From NCBI RefSeq assembly GCF_011089895.1, contig NZ_JAANAT010000001.1, forward strand, positions 186,001 to 250,000: DNA of 64,000 bases. The letters are read 5' to 3'. This DNA comes from Mucilaginibacter inviolabilis (GTDB lineage Bacteria > Bacteroidota > Bacteroidia > Sphingobacteriales > Sphingobacteriaceae). Below are positions 37,419 to 44,613 of this stretch, piece after piece (within the stretch, counting starts at the first letter, position 1; each line of letters opens with the position of its first letter). The notes beneath the pieces were generated by a model, which saw nothing but the letters and a program-made list of their open reading frames with translations, was not told the origin of the DNA and did no database searches. Both the position numbers and the translations under genes were made by a program.

Positions 37419-38933
37419 ATGAAAGCAAGAAATATAACAGGCCTTTTTTTACTTATTTTAAGTATGGCCCAATTGTCATGCAAAAAGTTTGATGATTTAC
37501 GAAAAGATCCCTCGGCTATTGTAAATGCGCCACCAAAGTTGGTATTTACCGGTCTTCTGTTGGATCTTGTACAGTCTGAAGGCCCCTGGGGGCAAGATCA
37601 AAGAAATAACCAATTTATGGTATTGAACGAGCCATATTACGGGGGGCAGTATTATGATTGGATAACAGGTAGCTATACTAACTATACTTACCTGCAAAAT
37701 GTTGGTCGCCTGGAAATAGAAGCGCAAAAAAACGGTGCGACGGCTGCTCCTTACCTTGCCCTTGCTAAATTTTTCAGGGCTTATTTTTTTGTGAATTTAA
37801 CTACCATGTTTGGTGATATTCCAATGAGTGAGGCCCTGAACGGGGCAACCAGTAAAATTTTCACACCGAAATATGATAGTCAGCACGATGTTTACATGCA
37901 ATGTTTAAAGTTGCTGGATGATGCTAATACCCAGATAGCTCCTTTAGTGAAAAATAATGCAACTGTTGATGGGGATTTCTTTTATGACGGCAATCTTTCC
38001 AAATGGCAAAAGTTGATCAATTCTTTCCGTCTGCGGGTTTTGATTAGCCTGAGCAAGAGGGCAGATGATGCACCTGATTTAAATATCAAACAGCAATTTG
38101 CCAATATCATCAACAATCCTGCACAGTATCCTTTGATATTAACCAATGCGGATAATTTTCAATTGGTATACAATACTTCGGATGTATCCAATAATTACCC
38201 TTTATGGCCAAGCAATGGCGTTGTGCTGTACAAGGATTTGAGGAATACTTTAGGCGCTACTTATGTTGATATTATTAAAAAAACAAAAGATCCCCGGATT
38301 TTTGTAATTGCTCTGCCTACAGATTCTGCCAAGGCAAGTGGCGATCCAAATTATGCAACTGAATTTACTTCTTTCCGCGGTGCAAAAACGGGCGATTTGC
38401 AGTCTACTCAAAAAACACAGTCTATAGCAGGCTTGTTGAGCGAGATTAATTTTTATTATTGGGAGGCTAGTCCCGCTGGTATTCCTTATGTATATACAGG
38501 GGCGTCTGAAACCAATTTCAGTATCGCAGAAGCTATCAATCGCGGATGGATTTCTGGCGATGCTTCTACCTATTATAATCAGGGGATCTCGGAGTCTATG
38601 AAATTCTATGGTGTATCTGGCACTGCGATCAGTGCATTTCAAACGCAAAATCCCTATATAGGGAATACTCCAGCCGGGCTTACGCAAATACTGGAGCAAA
38701 AATATGTTGCTTTTTTTGAAAACTCAGGAAAGGAAGCCTATTACAACAACCGCAGAACGGGTGTACCTAAATTTGATGTAGGGCCACAAAATGCCAACAA
38801 TAATTTAATTCCAACGCGCTGGGCTTATCCTACTGGTGAATATACCACGAACACAGTAAATGTAAAAGCGGCTATTCAAAGTCAGTTTAGCGGAGCCGAT
38901 ACACAAAATGGTGTAACCTGGCAAATAAAATAA
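37419..38933 (+). CDS. SusD/RagB-family outer-membrane lipoprotein (phosphonate-linked)
   Basis: About 504 residues from the ATG at 37419 (a GTG at 37398 abuts the previous stop). Lipobox MAQLSC, lipid-modified C21. It belongs to the SusD-like group with RKDPSAIVNAPP near the N terminus, YLALAKFFRAYFFVNLTTMFGDIPMSEAL, NKWQKLINSFRLRVL-type helix (SKWQKLINSFRLRVL) and YVYTGASETNFSIAEAINRGW. It should bind the ligand together with the SusC encoded just upstream. Similar lipoproteins accompany uptake of glycans and also of other nutrients, so the phosphonate link rests on context. Confidence 0.92.
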   Translation: MKARNITGLFLLILSMAQLSCKKFDDLRKDPSAIVNAPPKLVFTGLLLDLVQSEGPWGQDQRNNQFMVLNEPYYGGQYYDWITGSYTNYTYLQNVGRLEIEAQKNGATAAPYLALAKFFRAYFFVNLTTMFGDIPMSEALNGATSKIFTPKYDSQHDVYMQCLKLLDDANTQIAPLVKNNATVDGDFFYDGNLSKWQKLINSFRLRVLISLSKRADDAPDLNIKQQFANIINNPAQYPLILTNADNFQLVYNTSDVSNNYPLWPSNGVVLYKDLRNTLGATYVDIIKKTKDPRIFVIALPTDSAKASGDPNYATEFTSFRGAKTGDLQSTQKTQSIAGLLSEINFYYWEASPAGIPYVYTGASETNFSIAEAINRGWISGDASTYYNQGISESMKFYGVSGTAISAFQTQNPYIGNTPAGLTQILEQKYVAFFENSGKEAYYNNRRTGVPKFDVGPQNANNNLIPTRWAYPTGEYTTNTVNVKAAIQSQFSGADTQNGVTWQIK

Positions 38934-38951
38934 GTTAACCTGTTGATTACT

Positions 38952-38995
38952 CCATCCTATAAAGAATTGCAATAATGCGACCCTTTATAGGATGG
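38952..38995 (+). terminator. terminator after the susD-type gene
   Basis: CCATCCTATAAAG (38952-38964) pairs perfectly with CTTTATAGGATGG (38983-38995). It begins 19 bp after the stop codon. It separates the susC/susD unit from the phnA promoter region. Confidence 0.75.
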
Positions 38996-39002
38996 GGTTT
39001 AT

Positions 39003-39181
39003 GTTTAGTATTTATTAACAATTAATAAATTGTTAATTATTTGTTAAGTGGTTGATTTGGAATTCTTGTGTAGGATAATGTATGTAAGTGTGCTGGTTTT
39101 ATGTGGAAAATTATTTTAAAAAAGTTTAGTATTTATTTACTTTTTCTATTTAAATGTTTTATTTTTGAACAAATACTAAAC
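39003..39181 (+). promoter_or_regulatory. promoter region of the phosphonate operon with GTATTT-motif sites
   Basis: Sites: GTTTAGTATTTATTAAC (39003-39019), the inverted repeat AACAATTAATAAATTGTT (39017-39034), GTTTAGTATTTATTTAC (39124-39140) and inverted ACAAATACTAAAC (39169-39181). A perfect -7 TATTTTTG lies at 39160-39167, with TTTA 20 bp upstream as a weak -33. The arrangement duplicates that before the susC-type gene at 34248. Confidence 0.75.
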
Positions 39182-39239
39182 AATAATTATAAACAAGTTT
39201 TTGCATATGCAATTAACGGTTTAAAGGTATTGGTAAGTT

Positions 39240-39288
39240 GATTAATGTGTTTATTTAGGGTCGTAGCGGTTACGGCCCTTTATTAATC
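39240..39288 (+). other. structured leader of phnA
   Basis: AGGGTCGTA (39257-39265) pairs with TACGGCCCT (39271-39279), nine pairs with one G-T, loop GCGGT. An outer pair, GATTAAT (39240-39246) with ATTAATC (39282-39288), encloses it. It lies between the promoter and the ATG at 39338 and is followed by no long T-tract. It could be an attenuator, protein-binding leader or mRNA stabiliser. Confidence 0.5.
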
Positions 39289-39337
39289 CGTTAACTAGAT
39301 AAATTATAATTCGATACTTCAATAACATAAATACATA

Positions 39338-40579
39338 ATGAATACCATCTCAACTACTCCCTTCTCGGTTAACGGTAAATTATATACGCCTCCGGCAAAG
39401 CCTATAGTGGTTATTTGCATGGATGGCTCGGCTGATGAATATCTGGATACCACCATGACCCATGATCGCATGCCTAATCTTAAAAAAATGGTCTTGCAAG
39501 GTTACCGTGGGATGGTGCGCGGAGCTTTACCGTCTTTTACCAATGTTAATAACTCATCTATTGTAACCGGGGTTAGTCCGGCGGTACATGGTATTTGCGG
39601 TAACTTTTTCTATGATGTCCAAAAAGACCAGGAAGTGATGATGAACTCATCAGAATATCTCCGGACAGATACTTTATTGGCTGCCGCAGCAAATGCAGGG
39701 CGTAAAGTAGCTGTGGTAACAGCCAAAGAAAAATTAAGAGACATTCTTTCCTATAAACTGGATGGTATTGCTTTTTCTGCAGAAAAAGCCAATCAGGCAA
39801 AACTGGAGACACATGGTATAGAAAACGCAGAGGAAGTTATCGGGCATAAAACACCGGCTATTTATAGCGCAGAAGCCAGTCTGTTTGTTTTACGGGCAGG
39901 TGTTGCGCTGATAGAAAAAGGTATGGCCGATTTTCTGTACTTGTCTTTAACGGATTATATGCAGCATACTTATGCCCCGGACACTGAAGAATCCCTGGCA
40001 TTTTACGAAGCACAGGATATTGAATTAGGTAAAATGCTTGAATTGGGCGCTATCATTGGTGCAACGGCAGATCATGGTATGAATGCCAAAGTAAAAGCTG
40101 ATGGTTCGCCAAATGTATTATTTATTGAAACGATGCTTACCGAAAAGTTTGGTACAGGTTTCCGGGTTATTTGCCCTATTACCGATCCTTATGTAAAGCA
40201 TCATGGTGCATTAGGTTCTTATGTGGTTGTACATGTGGAAAATGATTCGAATATCACTGAAGTGAAAAACTGGCTGGCACAGCAACCGGGTATTACCGAA
40301 GTGTACGATAAAGAAACCGGCTGCCATATTCTGGAGCAACCAGCCGATCGTACTGGTGATTTGTTCGTGTTATCTGCCCGCGATGTTGTGGTTGGAAAAA
40401 CGGCTGCCGATCATGATCTGAAAGCATTAGATGGAACCTTGCGTTCGCATGGTGGCAGGTATGAAGAGATGGTGCCTTTGGTAGTTTCACATCCTTTAAA
40501 TAGTGTGTACAAAATGAAGGCGCAAGGTGATCCCCGAAACTTTGATGTGTTTGATTTTGCAGTTAATGGCACCCATTAA
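39338..40579 (+). CDS. phnA: phosphonoacetate hydrolase
   Basis: 413 residues, no signal peptide, so cytoplasmic. Alkaline-phosphatase-superfamily residues: D29 (VICMDGSADEYLD), candidate nucleophile T68 (LPSFTNVNNSSIVTG), DYMQHTYAPD, ATADHGMNAK and RSHGGRYEEMVPLVVS. Phosphonoacetate hydrolase cleaves the carbon-phosphorus bond of phosphonoacetate to acetate and phosphate; the family uses two zinc ions and a threonine nucleophile. Length agrees with known enzymes. It heads a four-gene operon with the dehydrogenase that makes its substrate. Confidence 0.92.
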   Translation: MNTISTTPFSVNGKLYTPPAKPIVVICMDGSADEYLDTTMTHDRMPNLKKMVLQGYRGMVRGALPSFTNVNNSSIVTGVSPAVHGICGNFFYDVQKDQEVMMNSSEYLRTDTLLAAAANAGRKVAVVTAKEKLRDILSYKLDGIAFSAEKANQAKLETHGIENAEEVIGHKTPAIYSAEASLFVLRAGVALIEKGMADFLYLSLTDYMQHTYAPDTEESLAFYEAQDIELGKMLELGAIIGATADHGMNAKVKADGSPNVLFIETMLTEKFGTGFRVICPITDPYVKHHGALGSYVVVHVENDSNITEVKNWLAQQPGITEVYDKETGCHILEQPADRTGDLFVLSARDVVVGKTAADHDLKALDGTLRSHGGRYEEMVPLVVSHPLNSVYKMKAQGDPRNFDVFDFAVNGTH

Positions 40580-40610
40580 TTGGGGCCAAAAATGAAGTTT
40601 TAAGAGGACA

Positions 40611-42059
40611 ATGAAAGAAGAAACGTTGATAACTACTGAAAATATAATCAAATCAACTTCGTTGGTTGCCGGTAAGCCGGTGATATCCGGGAAAACATTA
40701 GCGGTTAATAATCCCTATAACGGACATCTGGTGGGTACCGTAGAGATGGCAGGTTTGAATGATACGCAGGCTGCAATTGATATCGCGCTAAAAGGCGGAA
40801 AAGTACTTACCCGTTATGAAAGATACAGCGTTTTGGATAAAACCAGAACGATGCTGTTGGAAAGAAAAGAGGAATTTGCCCAACTGATCACGGCTGAGGC
40901 GGGGCTTTGCATTACCGAGGCCCGCTACGAAATCGGTCGTGCACATGATGTGTTGTTATTTGCCTCCATGGAGTGTTTGAAAGATGACGGGCAGGTGTTT
41001 TCCTGTGATATATCTCCTAATGGCAAACAACGCAAGATATTTACGTTGCGCGAGCCCTTAAAACTGGCAGTTGCCATTACACCATTTAACCATCCGCTGA
41101 ACCAGGTGGCGCATAAAATTGCTCCGGCATTAGCCGCAGGTACACCGGTTATACTAAAACCTTCCGAAAAAACACCTTTAACAGCTATTCGTTTGGTAGA
41201 GTTATTGTATCTGGCTGGTTTACCGACTTATATGCTAAGCGTTCTGTTGGGAGACACCAAAGATGTGGCCGAGGCATTGGTTCAGGATCCGAGGGTTGAT
41301 CTGGTGTCGTTTACGGGCAGCGTAGCTGTAGGAAAGAAGATAGCACAAACTGCGGGATATAAAAAAGTGATCCTTGAACTTGGTGGTAACGATCCTTTGA
41401 TTGTATTAGAAGATGCCAATCTTGATTTGGCAGTTACACTGGCTGCGGAAGGATCTTTCCGAAATTCAGGCCAGCGTTGTACGGCAGTAAAGCGCATCCT
41501 GGTTCAGGAAAGCATTGCAGAAGAATTTACTAAACGTTTTGTTGAAAAAGCAAAAGAATACACCTGTGGTGACCCTGCAAATCCTGAAACACGAGTAGGA
41601 ACTGTAATTGATGAGCAATCAGCCTTGTACCTGGAAAGTGTGGTTGACAAAGCGGTTGCCCGTGGTGCAAGAATTTTGCTGGGAGGTAAACGTACAGGCG
41701 CTTTGTTACAACCTACTGTGATTGTGGATGTTCCACGGGATGCCCAAATGGTTGTTCAGGAGTCTTTTGGCCCTTTGGCCCCAATACTCACTTTTAAAGA
41801 TATTGATGATGCCATCTCCTTATCTAATTCAACGGCTTTTGGTTTATCGTCGGGTGTGGTCACCAATAATATGGAACATGCTATCCGCTTTGTGAAGGAA
41901 CTAAAGGTTGGTACTGTTAATATCAATGAAGTTCCCGGTTACCGGATAGAAAATTCTCCTTTTGGAGGTATTAAAGATTCGGGTCTGGGAATAAAAGAAG
42001 GCGTCATTGAAGCCATTAAGTGCTTCACTACTGTAAAAACATTTTCAATGCCCTGGTAA
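40611..42059 (+). CDS. phnY: phosphonoacetaldehyde dehydrogenase
   Basis: 482 residues of the aldehyde-dehydrogenase fold: cofactor-binding ITPFNHPLNQVAHKIAPALAAGTPVILKPSEKTP, general base E256 (LELGGNDP) and catalytic C290 (SFRNSGQRCTAVKR). It is generic by itself, but gene order phnA-phnY identifies it as the enzyme oxidising phosphonoacetaldehyde to phosphonoacetate. It begins 31 bp after phnA. No PhnW transaminase or PhnX hydrolase is present in the window, so its aldehyde must come from the FAD enzyme next door or from elsewhere. Confidence 0.88.
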   Translation: MKEETLITTENIIKSTSLVAGKPVISGKTLAVNNPYNGHLVGTVEMAGLNDTQAAIDIALKGGKVLTRYERYSVLDKTRTMLLERKEEFAQLITAEAGLCITEARYEIGRAHDVLLFASMECLKDDGQVFSCDISPNGKQRKIFTLREPLKLAVAITPFNHPLNQVAHKIAPALAAGTPVILKPSEKTPLTAIRLVELLYLAGLPTYMLSVLLGDTKDVAEALVQDPRVDLVSFTGSVAVGKKIAQTAGYKKVILELGGNDPLIVLEDANLDLAVTLAAEGSFRNSGQRCTAVKRILVQESIAEEFTKRFVEKAKEYTCGDPANPETRVGTVIDEQSALYLESVVDKAVARGARILLGGKRTGALLQPTVIVDVPRDAQMVVQESFGPLAPILTFKDIDDAISLSNSTAFGLSSGVVTNNMEHAIRFVKELKVGTVNINEVPGYRIENSPFGGIKDSGLGIKEGVIEAIKCFTTVKTFSMPW

Positions 42060-42069
42060 AAAAATCATC

Positions 42070-43230
42070 ATGAATAATTCATCAACATACGATTTAATTG
42101 TAATTGGCTCAGGCATACTGGGCACATTCCATGCCCTGCATGCTGCACGTTTAGGAAAAAAAGTATTACTCACCGAAAAAGATCAATATCCTGTAAGTGC
42201 AACCGTCAGAAATTTTGGTCAAGTTGTAACTTCAGGAATGTCTTCAGATTGGCTCCCTTATGCCATCAGAACGGCGGAGCTTTATAAAGAGATCCAGCAG
42301 GAATTTGATATCAGCGTACGCAACAACGGCAGCGTTTACCTGGCGTCTGATTCGGAAGAGTTACAGCTGGCACACGAACTAAAAGAGCGTATGGATACTT
42401 TTGGTTATCAGGCAGAATTATTATCCGCAAAAGACTGCTTAACTAAATGGCCGGCTTTAAACAATGAATATAGTAAGGGCGGTATATTTTTTCCACAGGA
42501 GCTAAGCGTAGAGCCGGACAAACTCATATATCGTTTGATTAAGTATGCTGTTACTAAATATCCGCAGCTTACCTACAAACCCGCAACACCTATTATTGGT
42601 TGCGAGGTTATCGGCGATCATGTGGAAGTAACCACTTCATCAAAGCAAAAATTTACTGCCGATAAGGTAATTGTATGTAATGGAGGTGAATATAAATTGC
42701 TATTTGCCGATCATTTTAAAAATAGCGGCATCATCCTGTGCAAATTACAAATGATGCGGACTGTCCCAATGCCAGAGGTTCAATTAGAAGGTAATATATT
42801 AACTGGCTTATCTATCCGCAGGTATGAATCCTTCCAGGAATGTCCCTCATATGCCACCCTTACAACTCCTGAACATTATGCCGAATTGAAAAAATGGGGA
42901 GTACATATCCTATTTAAAAAAGCGGTAGACGGCTCTATTATTATTGGCGATTCACATGAGTATGCCGATGTAAACCATTCCGACGATTTAAGTTTTAGCA
43001 TCAATAGTCATATAAACGACTTGATGCTGAAAGAAGCCCAAAATATCGTCGGTTTTGATGTTAGCAAAATAGCATCAACATGGGCTGGTGTTTATCCGCA
43101 GCATAACAGCAAACACGTAGTAGAAATGGATATAGAAAGTCGCATACATATCCGTACGGCTATAGGTGGCAAAGGAATGACTTGCTCAGGTGGTTATGCC
43201 GAAGCTAGCATACAGGGAATATATAACTGA
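42070..43230 (+). CDS. FAD-dependent oxidoreductase of phosphonate clusters (TIGR03364-like)
   Basis: 386 residues of the D-amino-acid-oxidase/DAO type: Rossmann motif G13-S-G-I-L-G18 near the N terminus, IVCNGGEYKLL and GGKGMTCSGGYAEASIQGIY at the end. A family of this type (TIGR03364) is found beside phosphonate genes, and relatives are reported to oxidise 2-aminoethylphosphonate or its N-methyl form to phosphonoacetaldehyde. With no transaminase gene in the window, this is the likely entry step to PhnY and PhnA. It lies 10 bp after phnY. Confidence 0.8.
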   Translation: MNNSSTYDLIVIGSGILGTFHALHAARLGKKVLLTEKDQYPVSATVRNFGQVVTSGMSSDWLPYAIRTAELYKEIQQEFDISVRNNGSVYLASDSEELQLAHELKERMDTFGYQAELLSAKDCLTKWPALNNEYSKGGIFFPQELSVEPDKLIYRLIKYAVTKYPQLTYKPATPIIGCEVIGDHVEVTTSSKQKFTADKVIVCNGGEYKLLFADHFKNSGIILCKLQMMRTVPMPEVQLEGNILTGLSIRRYESFQECPSYATLTTPEHYAELKKWGVHILFKKAVDGSIIIGDSHEYADVNHSDDLSFSINSHINDLMLKEAQNIVGFDVSKIASTWAGVYPQHNSKHVVEMDIESRIHIRTAIGGKGMTCSGGYAEASIQGIYN

Positions 43231-43256
43231 TCATTAGCCAGTTTCATCGCCATCAT

Positions 43257-44558
43257 ATGAAGCAAATAAATAAGCTACTTGCGCATTCAAAAGTTTTCTT
43301 CATATGTTGGTGTATGGTGGCAGCTTTTGGTACATATTTTTGTATGTATGCCTTCCGAAAGCCATTTACCAGTGGTACCTACACCGGCCTGATGCTTTGG
43401 GGGATTGACTATAAGGCTGTTTTGATCATTACCCAGGTGCTGGGTTACATGGTATCAAAATTTATCGGTATTAAGGTTATTTCAGAGCTCAAAGCATCCG
43501 GCAGGGTAAAGCTGATTATTAAACTCATTGTTTTTGCCGAAGTTGCACTGATTTTATTCGGCCTGGTTCCATATCCTTACAATTTCATCTTTTTATTCCT
43601 GAATGGCTTACCATTAGGCATGGTATGGGGAATTGTTTTCAGTTACCTCGAAGGCCGGCGCTTTACCGAAATGCTGGCCATGGGCTTAAGTATAAGCCTC
43701 ATCGTATCGTCAGGTATTTTAAAAACCATCTACTTTATGGTTCATGGATGGTTTCCATTGCTCTCTGAGTTTTGGATGCCTTGTGTTATCGGCTTGATCT
43801 TTTTACCCTTATTTCTATTGTTTGTGTGGATGCTTTCGGTAATTCCAAACCCTACAGAAACCGATAAATTGTTACGGGTAGAACGTGTAGCAATGACCAA
43901 AGCCGACAAGCGAATTATTTTAAAAGAGTACGGCCCCGCTATAATAGGTACAGGATTGGTTTACACTATATTAACCACCATGCGTGATTTTCGGGATAAT
44001 TTCTCGGTAGAAATATGGAACGAAATAGCGCCTCACTGGGATAAAACAGTTTTTTCAATAACAGAGGCCATTTCGGGTGTCATTGTATTAGCAGCCATAG
44101 GTTGTCTGTCACTTATCCGTAGCAATATCAAAGGTTTCTGGGCAACTCAATATCTGGTTGTTTTAGGTTTATTAATAAGTGGGGGCAGTACGCTACTTTT
44201 TCATTTGCATGTATTAGGGCCGTTCTGGTGGATGCTTCTGGTAGGAATGGGCATGTTTTTAGCTTACACGCCAATCCAGGTAGTTTTGTTTGAGCGGATG
44301 ATCGCTTTATTTAAATTAAAAGCCAACGCCGGATTCTTTGTTTATATATGCGATTCCTTTGGTTATCTGGGTAGTGTTGGTTTGTTGCTCTATAAAGAAT
44401 TTTTTATGAGGGATTTAAGCTGGAGCAAGGTCTTGATGCAATTTAGTTATCTGCTTACCATTTTATGCATTGCACTATTGGTACTTGTTGCAATATTCTT
44501 TAACCGAAAACTTTGGCTCAAGGACGTTGTTTCAAGAGAGTTAGATAAGATTATTTAA
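43257..44558 (+). CDS. DUF5690-family MFS-like transporter, last gene of the phosphonate operon
   Basis: 433 residues with about 12 membrane segments (WCMVAAFGTYFCMYAFRKPFTSG, FIFLFLNGLPLGMVWGIVFSYLEGRRF, LLVGMGMFLAYTPIQVVLFERMIALF). The opening FGTYFCMYAFRKPF resembles sugar-phosphate antiporters of the OPA group, whose ligands are organophosphates; this suggests a cytoplasmic-membrane carrier for a phosphonate. It starts 26 bp after the FAD gene. The transported molecule is inferred from context and not from a substrate motif. Confidence 0.75.
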   Translation: MKQINKLLAHSKVFFICWCMVAAFGTYFCMYAFRKPFTSGTYTGLMLWGIDYKAVLIITQVLGYMVSKFIGIKVISELKASGRVKLIIKLIVFAEVALILFGLVPYPYNFIFLFLNGLPLGMVWGIVFSYLEGRRFTEMLAMGLSISLIVSSGILKTIYFMVHGWFPLLSEFWMPCVIGLIFLPLFLLFVWMLSVIPNPTETDKLLRVERVAMTKADKRIILKEYGPAIIGTGLVYTILTTMRDFRDNFSVEIWNEIAPHWDKTVFSITEAISGVIVLAAIGCLSLIRSNIKGFWATQYLVVLGLLISGGSTLLFHLHVLGPFWWMLLVGMGMFLAYTPIQVVLFERMIALFKLKANAGFFVYICDSFGYLGSVGLLLYKEFFMRDLSWSKVLMQFSYLLTILCIALLVLVAIFFNRKLWLKDVVSRELDKII

Positions 44559-44589
44559 CTTATTGCAGTTTTTTTTAATATCCTTTTCA

Positions 44590-44613
44590 GAATAGAAGCT
44601 AGTGGCTCTATTC
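44590..44613. terminator. possible bidirectional stem-loop between convergent genes
   Basis: GAATAGA (44590-44596) pairs with TCTATTC (44607-44613); two more G-C pairs can form inside after a bulge. It overlaps the stop codon of the minus-strand gene that ends at 44608 and lies 32 bp after the DUF5690 stop. Confidence 0.35.
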
